From Streptomyces sp. NRRL WC-3742 (GTDB lineage: Bacteria; Actinomycetota; Actinomycetes; Streptomycetales; Streptomycetaceae), in contig NZ_JOCF01000106.1 in NCBI RefSeq assembly GCF_000720635.1, forward strand, positions 1 through 19,173: a stretch of DNA of 19,173 nt, given 5' to 3'. Numbering within the stretch: the stretch's first letter is position 1; every line of letters starts with the position of its first letter. This document shows positions 1-5,552 of the stretch, in pieces. The notes under the pieces were generated by a model. The model did no database searches. It saw only the letters and a list, made by a program, of their open reading frames with translations, and was not told where the DNA came from. The position numbers were made by a program, and so were the translations under genes.

Positions 1-450
1 AACAGCCTTCTCCCCAGCTCAGAGCACACCTTCACACGGGCTCTGTTCGATTCCAGGGCCAGGAAGACGATTCGCATGCCATCGGAAACAGGTACTCAGG
101 GAACCTTCGCTCCGTCGCGACGCCCGGCACGCGCTCTCGCCGCACCGGCCGAAAGCCCGAGTGCGTCCAGTACGAGGGCTTCTGGCCGGCACGGCGAGAG
201 GACGCACCGGACGCCGCTGCCTGGGGGCACCTGCCGGCCGGAGGCTGGGGGAGGGCGAAGGTTGCCTGATGCGGCACTAGGTCGGCCTCGGTGCGGTCGG
301 CCTCGGCCGTCCGGTCGGTCCGGTGGGGGCCGCCCCCTTGCGGGCGGGTGTCGTGCGGGTACCCGTGGTGACGGGCGTGGAGCCCGCTCCGCTCCCCTCC
401 CCTCCGCCCCTCTCCGCCCCTCTCCGCTCCGCTTCGCTCCTCGCCTTGCC
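1..450. other. Left-edge intergenic region without a convincing gene
   Basis: No frame on either strand gives a protein with recognisable motifs or the strong third-position GC bias of the neighbouring genes, so I see no gene here. The stretch holds a large imperfect stem-loop (134-200, listed separately), a short direct repeat GTCGGCCTCGG near 283-310, and a C-rich low-complexity tract (about 385-440, repeated CTCCGCCCCT) just beyond the stop codon of the minus-strand gene that ends at 451. The tract could be part of that gene's 3' untranslated region. Confidence 0.6.
134..200. other. Large imperfect stem-loop
   Basis: The outer arms CTCTCGCCG (134-142) and CGGCGAGAG (192-200) are exact reverse complements. 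After a 2-base internal mismatch the pairing resumes with CCGGCC against GGCCGG and then AAGCCC-like against GGGCTT, leaving a loop of about 17 bases. The stem totals roughly 21-23 bp with three or four mismatches. It lies about 250 bp downstream of the minus-strand gene ending at 451, which is far for that gene's terminator, so it may belong to an untranslated RNA or to a gene left of the window. Function unknown. Confidence 0.55.
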
Positions 451-1026
451 TTACGGGGGTGCGGCGTTCCAGACCCATGAGGTGATGTGTGGTCGGCCGG
501 GGAGGTCGCCCCGGCCGGTGGACCACAGCAGGACCTGGGCGGGATCGCCGGCGGGGGCGTCGGGTAGCAGCCGCTCGAGTACTGCCGTGCACAGGTCTTG
601 CGGGGGGTGCCAGGCGATTCCCAGCCCCTGTGTGATGTCGTGTGTGTGGAGGAGTGTCTCGGCGACCCCCATGGCGGCGAACCCTGTCGGGTCGCACGGT
701 CCGAAGTGCCAGGCGCGGTCACCGGGTGCGGCGGCGGCGAGTGCGGCGGCGAGCAGTCTTCCGCACGCGTTCACCACCTCGAGTACCTCGCGTACCGGGG
801 CGCCGTCGTCGACGGCGAGGTCGAAGGGCAGGTAGGCGTGCGCGGGGCGGGCCGCCAACTGTCCGGCGTAGGCCAGCAGGTCGTGTGCGACGTGCGTGGC
901 GGTCTGCCGGCAGCTCCATTCCAGCGACCCCGCACGGGCCTGCCAGTGCGCGCCGCCGTGCGGGCCCAGGACCTGGACCATCTCGTCCACGGCCCGGTCG
1001 ACGTCCCTACCGCCCATGCTGTCCAT
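451..1026 (-). CDS. DinB/mycothiol-dependent maleylpyruvate isomerase-like protein
   Basis: This is a 191-aa protein of the DinB-like four-helix metal-binding superfamily, closest by eye to the N-terminal domain of mycothiol-dependent maleylpyruvate isomerases. Visible support is an HVAHDL segment with His48 and an ETLLHTHDI segment where Glu123 and His127 have the E-x3-H spacing of the metal ligands in that family. Such proteins usually bind a divalent metal and use mycothiol as thiol cofactor for isomerisation or detoxification; the substrate here cannot be told. I chose the ATG at 1026 because it begins the conserved helix region. A second ATG lies three codons inside, and neither has a strong ribosome site. 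The gene stands 389 bp downstream of the FAD monooxygenase on the same strand, with strong hairpins between, so it is probably transcribed separately. A cytosolic location is inferred from the lack of a signal or membrane segment. Confidence 0.85.
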   Translation of the reverse strand: MDSMGGRDVDRAVDEMVQVLGPHGGAHWQARAGSLEWSCRQTATHVAHDLLAYAGQLAARPAHAYLPFDLAVDDGAPVREVLEVVNACGRLLAAALAAAAPGDRAWHFGPCDPTGFAAMGVAETLLHTHDITQGLGIAWHPPQDLCTAVLERLLPDAPAGDPAQVLLWSTGRGDLPGRPHITSWVWNAAPP

Positions 1027-1415
1027 GCCGTGATCATCGCAGCGGCTGGAAGCCGTCGGCAAGCGCAGTCCGGGCGGGCCCGCGGCCGGCTCCGCCGGCC
1101 GCGCATCACATGCCGCAGGCCAAGGCACGGCCCCCGGGGCGGGGCCGGCCGTCGCGACGCGCCGCCCACGGTGAGACCCCGCCCGCCCGGCCGGCGGGCG
1201 GGGCCCGCCGCAGCCCGCAACTCTGCGGCTCCCTTGCGGATCCTCGCCGGTTCGGCGCGGCAGCGGCGCCGGGCGGGCGAGGATCCGGGCAGGGGCGGGG
1301 CCGGCGGAACCCGTTGCGGGCACGGGCCCGGTGTGCTGGCGCGGCCGGTTGCGGGCGGCGTGGTGGGCGCCGTCGGGCCCGTACGGGTGCGGCGGCGCGG
1401 CGGTGGGGCGGGGTG
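1027..1415. other. Hairpin-rich gap between two minus-strand genes
   Basis: No gene is visible. Three perfect or near-perfect stems are packed in this 389-bp gap: 1081-1103 (10-bp arms CGCGGCCGGC/GCCGGCCGCG with a 3-base loop), 1177-1203 (11-bp arms CCCCGCCCGCC/GGCGGGCGGGG with a 5-base loop), and 1237-1287 (12-bp arms, listed as a terminator). The one nearest the monooxygenase stop is the best terminator candidate. The other two may be backup terminators or leader structures for the DinB-like gene. Confidence 0.6.
1237..1287 (-). terminator. Probable terminator of the FAD monooxygenase gene
   Basis: Arms CGGATCCTCGCC (1237-1248) and GGCGAGGATCCG (1276-1287) are exact reverse complements of 12 bp. 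The loop itself contains a smaller GGCGC/GCGCC hairpin. It lies about 130 bp beyond the stop codon at 1416 on the minus strand. There is no T-tract, which is usual for streptomycete terminators. Confidence 0.5.
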
Positions 1416-2663
1416 TCAGGTGTGGGTGGGCAGGGGGTAGTGGGGCAGGGTGATGGCGTCGGCTTTGGTGAACTGGGCGGCGAGCAGGGGGCGTAGGGGC
1501 CAGCGGTCCATCCAGCGCATGGAGGTGGCGCGCAGGCGGATGGCGAGGGCGCTGCGGGGGGCGTAGCCGTTGATGCCGCCGGGGGGTAGTTGCTGGGCCT
1601 GGGTGGCGTAGGGGCGCATCTGTTCCTCGTAGCGGCGGTAGGCGAGGGTGAAGTCGCCTCGGGTGGTGGCGAGTTCGCCGGCGAGGAGGTAGGCGCCGAC
1701 GAGGGCGAGGCTGGTGCCCAGTCCGGTGAGGGGGCTGGGGCTGTAGCCGGCGTCGCCGAGCAGGGCGATGCGGCCGCGGGTGTAGTGGGGCAGGCGGACC
1801 TGGCCGAAGGTGTCGAAGGCGAAGTCCTGGGAGCGGAGCATGCCTTCGACCAGGCGCCCGGTGTGCCAGCCGGCGCCGGTGAAGCGTTCGGCGAGCAGGC
1901 GCTGCTGGGCGGCTTTGCCGGCGCGGCCGGTCGGCAGGTGCGCGGGGCTCTCGCGCAGGGCGAGGCCGGCTTTGACCTCGCCGGGCAGGCGGCCGGGGCG
2001 GGCGCCTGCGACCAGGCCGCCGGGGGCGTTGTACATCAGGAACCAGTGGTCGAGTTCGCGGGCGAGGTCCGGGTCGTGGACGGTGAACCAGGCGTGGCAG
2101 CCGCCGATGGGCCGGTAGTGGTCGGTGTCGGGGCCGAAGGCCAGGCGCCGCACGGTGGAGTGGGGGCCGTCGGCGCCGACGACGAGGGCGAAGCGGCGCG
2201 CGGGGGCGTTCTCGAAGCGGACGGCGACGCCGCCCTGGTCCTCCTCGAGGGCGGTGACGGTGTCGTCGAAGAGGTACTCCACGCCTTCGGCCACGCTCGC
2301 CTCGTACAGGACGGCGGCCAGGTCGCCGCGCAGGATCTCGATCTCGGAGACGATGCCCTCGCCGCCGAACAGCTCCACCGGCATGCGGGCGCTGTGGCGG
2401 CCGAGGGTGTCGACCAGGGCGATGCCGCGCTGCTCGACGGCCAGGGCGCGGCAGCGGGGCATCAGGCCCATGCGCTCGACGACGGTGCGCGCCGCGCCGC
2501 GCAGGTCCACGCTCTGCCCGCCCGGGCGCGGGGCGCGGGCGCGTTCGACGACCAGGGGCGTGAAGCCGGCCCGGCGCAGCCACAGGGCCAGGGCGGGGCC
2601 GGCGATGCCGGCGCCGCTGATGAGGACGTCGGTGGGGTGCGGGGTGGTCCGTGAGGTCTCCAT
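1416..2663 (-). CDS. FAD-dependent monooxygenase (PHBH-like, FAD_binding_3)
   Basis: This 415-aa class A flavoprotein monooxygenase should use NAD(P)H and oxygen to hydroxylate or epoxidise an aromatic or polyketide-like substrate in the cytosol. The diagnostic motifs are all present: the dinucleotide fold GAGIAG at residues 17-22 with the ribose-binding Glu40, Arg112 in RGDL, the DG motif GADG at 163-166, and the GD motif LLGDAGYSPSP around 301-311 that binds the FAD pyrophosphate and riboflavin. Length fits the family (about 370-540 aa). The ATG at 2663 has no ribosome site upstream, but a plausible promoter ends only 7 bases before it, suggesting a leaderless transcript. No regulator or biosynthetic cluster partner is adjacent, so the substrate is unknown. 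Resistance by drug hydroxylation (TetX/Rox-like) and antibiotic tailoring are both possible roles. Confidence 0.93.
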   Translation of the reverse strand: METSRTTPHPTDVLISGAGIAGPALALWLRRAGFTPLVVERARAPRPGGQSVDLRGAARTVVERMGLMPRCRALAVEQRGIALVDTLGRHSARMPVELFGGEGIVSEIEILRGDLAAVLYEASVAEGVEYLFDDTVTALEEDQGGVAVRFENAPARRFALVVGADGPHSTVRRLAFGPDTDHYRPIGGCHAWFTVHDPDLARELDHWFLMYNAPGGLVAGARPGRLPGEVKAGLALRESPAHLPTGRAGKAAQQRLLAERFTGAGWHTGRLVEGMLRSQDFAFDTFGQVRLPHYTRGRIALLGDAGYSPSPLTGLGTSLALVGAYLLAGELATTRGDFTLAYRRYEEQMRPYATQAQQLPPGGINGYAPRSALAIRLRATSMRWMDRWPLRPLLAAQFTKADAITLPHYPLPTHT

Positions 2664-2670
2664 ACCCGTG

Positions 2671-2700
2671 ACCGTACGCCGTACGCGTGACGCTCAACAA
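2671..2700 (-). promoter_or_regulatory. Candidate leaderless promoter of the FAD monooxygenase
   Basis: Read on the minus strand, TTGTTG (2700-2695) and TACGGT (2676-2671) are separated by 18 bases, matching the TTGNNN / TANNNT pattern of housekeeping streptomycete promoters. The -10 box ends 7 bases before the ATG at 2663, so transcription should begin at or next to the start codon. The spacer includes the repeated words CGTACGG and CGTACGG-like, which may serve a regulator. Confidence 0.4.
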
Positions 2701-2728
2701 GCCCTGTTCTGCGGTTATTTGAGATTGA

Positions 2729-2744
2729 TGCACTAGTGCACTAG
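2729..2744. promoter_or_regulatory. Overlapping palindromes, candidate operator upstream of the monooxygenase
   Basis: TGCACTAGTGCA (2729-2740) and CTAGTGCACTAG (2733-2744) are both perfect 12-bp palindromes that overlap by eight bases. They lie about 30 bp upstream of the candidate -35 box of the minus-strand monooxygenase gene. The same core GCACTAGTGC recurs at 2822-2831. Such spacing suggests a binding site for an activator or for a GntR-, TetR- or MarR-type dimer, but no regulator gene is present in the window. Confidence 0.5.
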
Positions 2745-2754
2745 GGGGTGGGGC

Positions 2755-2826
2755 AGTGCACCCGTGCGGGCGGCGGGCGCCATCGGCGCAGGCGGCGCGG
2801 GCCCGCGCCGCCTGCACGGGTGCACT
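2755..2826 (-). terminator. Nested inverted repeats after the BPL_N lipoprotein gene
   Basis: The outer arms AGTGCACCCGTGC (2755-2767) and GCACGGGTGCACT (2814-2826) are exact 13-bp reverse complements. Inside sits a perfect 28-bp palindrome at 2788-2815, with half-site GCAGGCGGCGCGGG, that shares two bases with the right outer arm. The right outer arm overlaps the TAG stop codon (2827-2825) of the minus-strand lipoprotein gene. The simplest reading is a transcription terminator, but the zero-spacer palindrome could also form a cruciform or an operator. Confidence 0.6.
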
Positions 2827-3793
2827 AGTGCGCGGACGGCGGCGCCGGCGGCGAGACCGGCGCGGGCACCGGCGGCGACGCCGGTGCGGGGCCGGACGCG
2901 GGTGCGGGGCCGGGAGCCGGTGGGGCGGGTGCGGCGGCGGGGGCCATGAGGGTGTGGAGCAGGTCCTCGCCCAGTGCCGCGGAGCTGGGCGACTGGTCGG
3001 GCAGGTGGTAGTCCTCGTACCACTGGGCCGGTGCCTCCGGGTGCGGCCCGCTCACCGCGACCCGGCCCGCCCCGTACGCGGCCACCACCGCGGCCGGGCG
3101 CTGGTTGGTGTAGCGGGCCAGCACCTGCGTGCCGGGGCCGTCCACGTCGAAGTACGGGCCGTCCTGGAAGTACATGCGCTGCGGCCGCCCGCGCCAGGCC
3201 ACCTCCACCAGCTGGTCCCCCTCGCCGCTCACGCTCGCCCCCTGCGAGCGGATGTACTGGCCCGAGTCGCCCGGCAGCAGGTCGTAGCCCGGATCGCCCG
3301 CCAGGTAGCCGCCCATGCACAGCCCCAGGTAGCGGCCCCCGCCGCGTACGAAGTCGCGCACCAGGTCGGGGGAGAAGCCCTCCTCGCGCCGCAGCAGGCG
3401 CCACGCGGCGCCCACCTCCTGCCCGTTGGTGCCGCCCGGCTGCACGTACAGCGCCACCCCCGCCAGCGCCGCGCGCCCGAAGCGCACCCGCTCCCCGGGG
3501 CCGACGAAACGCACCGCGAACCCGCCGCGCCCCAGCATCTCGGCGGCCGCCTCCGCGCACCCCTCGCAGGCCGCCGGCCCCCGGTACACCAGCGCCACCG
3601 GCCGCCCCGCCGCGTCCGCCGGGCCCGCCGCGTCCGTCGCGGTGCCCGGGCCCGGGGCGCTGTCACCGGAGAGCGGCGCCGCCGGCGCCGACGCCCGTCC
3701 GCCCGGGGGCGCCGCCTCGCACCCGAAGGCCCCCAGCACCGCCACCGCCGCCACCACGGCCCCCACCGCCCGCCCGCCCCGCCACCCGCGCAC
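2825..3793 (-). CDS. Lipoprotein with BPL_N / class I glutamine amidotransferase-like domain
   Basis: This 322-aa protein is predicted to be exported and lipid-anchored. I chose the GTG at 3793, preceded by GAAGGGG at 7 bases, because it gives a compact signal peptide with arginines at 2, 5 and 8, a hydrophobic run 9-23 and a lipobox-like LGAFGC ending in Cys25. The frame stays open to a GTG at 3913, but that would bury the signal. Residues 65-285 resemble the biotin-protein-ligase N-terminal domain (BPL_N), a glutamine-amidotransferase-like fold: GGTNG at 120-124, the nucleophile elbow GLCMGG with Cys159, and HPE at 251-253 where His251 and Glu253 could complete the triad. The tail from about 284 is Pro/Ala-rich and low in complexity. 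Enzymatic activity and substrate are unknown. The stop codon falls inside an inverted repeat. Confidence 0.85.
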   Translation of the reverse strand: MRGWRGGRAVGAVVAAVAVLGAFGCEAAPPGGRASAPAAPLSGDSAPGPGTATDAAGPADAAGRPVALVYRGPAACEGCAEAAAEMLGRGGFAVRFVGPGERVRFGRAALAGVALYVQPGGTNGQEVGAAWRLLRREEGFSPDLVRDFVRGGGRYLGLCMGGYLAGDPGYDLLPGDSGQYIRSQGASVSGEGDQLVEVAWRGRPQRMYFQDGPYFDVDGPGTQVLARYTNQRPAAVVAAYGAGRVAVSGPHPEAPAQWYEDYHLPDQSPSSAALGEDLLHTLMAPAAAPAPPAPGPAPASGPAPASPPVPAPVSPPAPPSAH

Positions 3794-4251
3794 CCCGGCA
3801 CCCCTTCGTCTTCCCGCCTCGACCCGCCAGCGCCCCGACGCTAACGCCCCGCCGGGCCCGCCCGGCCCACCGGCCCCCGAACGGGTGACCCGCCCGCCCA
3901 GCCCCGTTGACACCCAGCCCCGGCCCCGCCCGCGGGCCTGCCGCCACGGGGCGGCGGCGCGGGCGCGGGGCGGCGGTGCGGGACGCCCGGCCGCAGCGGC
4001 CCCGGCCCGTCCCTCCTTCCGGGGGAGGGGGACGGCGGGGGCCGTGCCCGTCCCGCCCGTACTGCCCCCACGGGGGCGCCGCCCCCTCGCGGCGGGGCGC
4101 GGGACGGGCTCCGGCCCCGTGCGGTCCTTGGCGTTCCGGCGGTGGCGGGCCCCGGCCCGGGCGGCGGGTCGCGGCCCGGGCGGGGGTGTGGAACGGTGGA
4201 GGGGCCCGGGGTGGCCGGGTGCCGGGGAAGGTGCCGGCTGAGGAAAGGGGC
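3794..4251. other. GC-rich divergent gap upstream of lipoprotein and mini-protein
   Basis: No gene is visible; translated frames are low-complexity Pro/Arg/Gly strings. The region separates the minus-strand lipoprotein start (3793) from the plus-strand mini-protein start (4261) and must contain both promoters. A TTGACA word occurs at 3907-3912 on the plus strand but no TANNNT element lies 16-19 bases downstream. Several imperfect GC hairpins occur, for example around 4007-4035. Confidence 0.5.
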
Positions 4252-4260
4252 GTGGCCCTC

Positions 4261-4338
4261 ATGTCGTCCAAGCGTCGCCGCAAGAAGAAGGCCAGGGCCC
4301 GGCGCGGGGCCAACCACGGCCGCCGTCCACAGTGCTGA
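4261..4338 (+). CDS. 25-aa extremely basic mini-protein
   Basis: The encoded peptide begins MSSKRRRKKKARARRG and ends ANHGRRPQC; 13 of its 25 residues are Lys or Arg. The purine-rich AGGAAAGGGG at 4241-4250 is a good ribosome site, and an in-frame GTG at 4252 would add three residues (28 aa) with tighter spacing. A perfect 19-bp terminator stem begins 18 bases after the stop, which marks out a very short independent transcript. The composition resembles tiny ribosome-associated or nucleic-acid-binding proteins, and I have an uncertain memory of similar short actinomycete peptides ending in an ANHGKRP-like motif. No function can be assigned. The main doubt is that random basic ORFs are common at this GC content; the ribosome site plus terminator argue against that. 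Confidence 0.68.
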   Translation: MSSKRRRKKKARARRGANHGRRPQC

Positions 4339-4355
4339 ACCCCCTCTGAACCCCC

Positions 4356-4399
4356 TCTGGGCCCGCGCCCCGGCATCCTGGCCGGGGCGCGGGCCCAGA
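4356..4399 (+). terminator. Perfect 19-bp terminator stem after the mini-protein
   Basis: The left arm (4356-4374, beginning TCTGGGCCCGCG) and the right arm (4381-4399, ending CGCGGGCCCAGA) pair without mismatch around the 6-base loop ATCCTG. No T-tract follows. The stem serves the plus-strand mini-protein and may also stop minus-strand transcription arriving from the EspR-like gene. Confidence 0.75.
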
Positions 4400-4503
4400 C
4401 GTGTTCGCGCCCGCCGCAGGCGGGCGGTGTCCCGTGCCGGAGGCGGCGCGGGCGGGGCGCGGGCCGGGCGGCGGTACGGCAGGGCCTTCGCAGGCGACAG
4501 CGC

Positions 4504-4527
4504 GGCCCCGGCCCCGGCCCCGGCCCC
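4504..4527 (-). repeat. Four tandem GGCCCC units (GGGGCC on the minus strand)
   Basis: Four exact head-to-tail hexamers. On the minus strand, which is the RNA-like strand for the EspR-like gene ending at 4655, they read GGGGCC four times and fit the four-run pattern for a G-quadruplex in the 3' region of that transcript. The tract is also prone to slippage. Confidence 0.7.
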
Positions 4528-4654
4528 GGGCAAGGCCGGGCGGGCCGGGGCGGCCGGTGACGCGGGCCGGCATGCCGAACCCGCCGCCGTCCACGCCCGC
4601 CCGCCCCGGGCCCGCCCCGGGCCCGCGGAGCCGCCGGGGGAGGGGGCCGCGGGT

Positions 4655-5149
4655 TCAGGCGGGCGGGCGCCGGTGCGCCGCGTCCCGGCGGGCGATCACC
4701 TCCACCAGCTCGCCGACCGTGTCCAGCCCCTCCGGCGACAGTGCCACCGCCCGCAGCGCCAGAGCGCGCACCCCCGCATCGCGCAGCGCCCCCAGCAGCG
4801 CCGACTCGCCCGCGATCCGCACACCCTGGCGCCCGTCGAAGAAGTACGCCGGCGACACCTCGAAGGACCGCGCCGGCGCCTCCAGGTGCCGCTTGGTCGG
4901 GTTGTCCCGCCGCCCGGTGCGCAGCTGCCACAGGCAGGTGGTGGAGATCGACTCCCCGCTCGCCTCCCGGCAGGCCCGCGCCACCTCCTCGTCGGTGTAC
5001 CGCTCACGGTCGGGGCGGCGCACCGCGGCGAACAGCGCCCTGATCCGCCCCGCCACGCCCTGCGCCGCGCCCTTGGCTGCCGCCGTCGTGCCCGGTACGG
5101 TCCCGGGCGCGGCGTCCCGGGCCGACGGGCCGTCCGCCGACCGCGCCAT
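4655..5149 (-). CDS. EspR-like helix-turn-helix DNA-binding regulator
   Basis: The 164-aa product resembles the mycobacterial EspR / nucleoid-associated HTH family. After a low-complexity N-terminus (1-33), residues 34-105 form the HTH core: RIRALF, a DEEVARAC helix, STTCLWQLRTGRRDNPT (69-85) where EspR has an SxxYLSQLRSGxRxNPS-like recognition segment, and SPAYFFDG (99-106). A second helical part (115-155) contains LRDAGVRALALRAVALS, the dimerisation-like tail. EspR proteins bind DNA as dimers of dimers and organise or activate cell-envelope and secretion genes; the targets here are unknown. I chose the ATG at 5149. A GTG at codon 32 would give 133 aa, nearly EspR length. The ATG is immediately preceded by a G-run tract instead of a spaced ribosome site. 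The gene is divergent from the PH-like membrane protein, a plausible target. Confidence 0.83.
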   Translation of the reverse strand: MARSADGPSARDAAPGTVPGTTAAAKGAAQGVAGRIRALFAAVRRPDRERYTDEEVARACREASGESISTTCLWQLRTGRRDNPTKRHLEAPARSFEVSPAYFFDGRQGVRIAGESALLGALRDAGVRALALRAVALSPEGLDTVGELVEVIARRDAAHRRPPA

Positions 5150-5179
5150 CCCCCCGACCCCCCCGACCCCCCGACCCCC
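5150..5179 (-). promoter_or_regulatory. Four-run G-tract abutting the EspR-like start codon (G-quadruplex motif)
   Basis: On the minus strand, runs of 5, 6, 7 and 6 guanines are separated by the dinucleotide TC and end directly at the ATG. On the plus strand they appear as C-runs at 5175-5179, 5167-5172, 5158-5164 and 5150-5155. This fits the G3+N1-7 quadruplex pattern and, being on the sense strand, could fold in the mRNA over the ribosome-binding region. If translation begins upstream or at codon 32, it would instead be coding or leader sequence. Confidence 0.6.
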
Positions 5180-5552
5180 TCGTCCCCGCCCCGGCCCGCC
5201 GCCGCGTACCACCGGCGGGTCGCGCCGGCCGGCACGGGTGTGACGATACCCATGATCCATGCCGGTTGACCCCCGTCGGGGAGGGCTGACATTCTGGCCC
5301 CCCGGGGGGCCCGCGGACCGGCACCGAGCGGGCCGACGCCCCGTCAACTTCCGTTCACGCGAACGCCATTCGGCACAACCGACCACCCGGAAAGCGCCCG
5401 GACGACCCCGGCCGCCCCCGGCCAGGGGACAGCGGCCACCCCGCGCGGGGACACCAGCGGCACCACCGGGCCCGCGCCCCGCACCCGCAAGGGGGGAAGG
5501 CGGCCCGACCGGCCGCCCCTCCCAAGGCCCGCAGCACCCAGGAGGGGCCGTG
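5150..5552. promoter_or_regulatory. Divergent control region between EspR-like gene and PH-like gene
   Basis: No gene is supported here, although the frame of the PH-like gene stays open leftwards to 5259. Visible elements are the G-tract next to the minus-strand start, a perfect CCCCCCGGGGGG palindrome near 5298-5309, a CCCCGTCGGGG hairpin near 5271-5281, and on the minus strand GGGTAT at about 5250-5245, which resembles a sigma-B-type -10 box but lacks a convincing -35. AT content rises around 5344-5390, a likely promoter zone. Confidence 0.45.

Larger units (their letters stand above)
4339..4654. other. Convergent intergenic region with hairpins and GGCCCC repeats
   Basis: No gene is visible between the mini-protein and the stop codon of the EspR-like gene. 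Contents: a duplicated TGAACCCCCTC just after the mini-protein stop, the 19-bp terminator stem (4356-4399), a second hairpin at 4408-4426 (8-bp arms CGCCCGCC/GGCGGGCG, 3-base loop), four exact GGCCCC units at 4504-4527, and a doubled CCGCCCCGGG near 4600-4625. Confidence 0.6.

Noticed and set aside
44..60. tRNA T-arm-like GTTCGATTCC
   Set aside because: The 5-bp stem does not form and there is no anticodon or acceptor arm around it.
451..2817. A 788-codon minus-strand frame covering two genes
   Set aside because: Only the last 191 codons are a real protein; upstream it runs out of frame through the FAD monooxygenase.
3907..3912. TTGACA -35 box on the plus strand
   Set aside because: No TANNNT element lies at 16-19 bases; the surrounding sequence is almost pure GC.
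5259..5552. N-terminal extension of the PH-like protein
   Set aside because: AGGAGG fits the GTG at 5553; the upstream segment is low-complexity and lies in the divergent promoter region.
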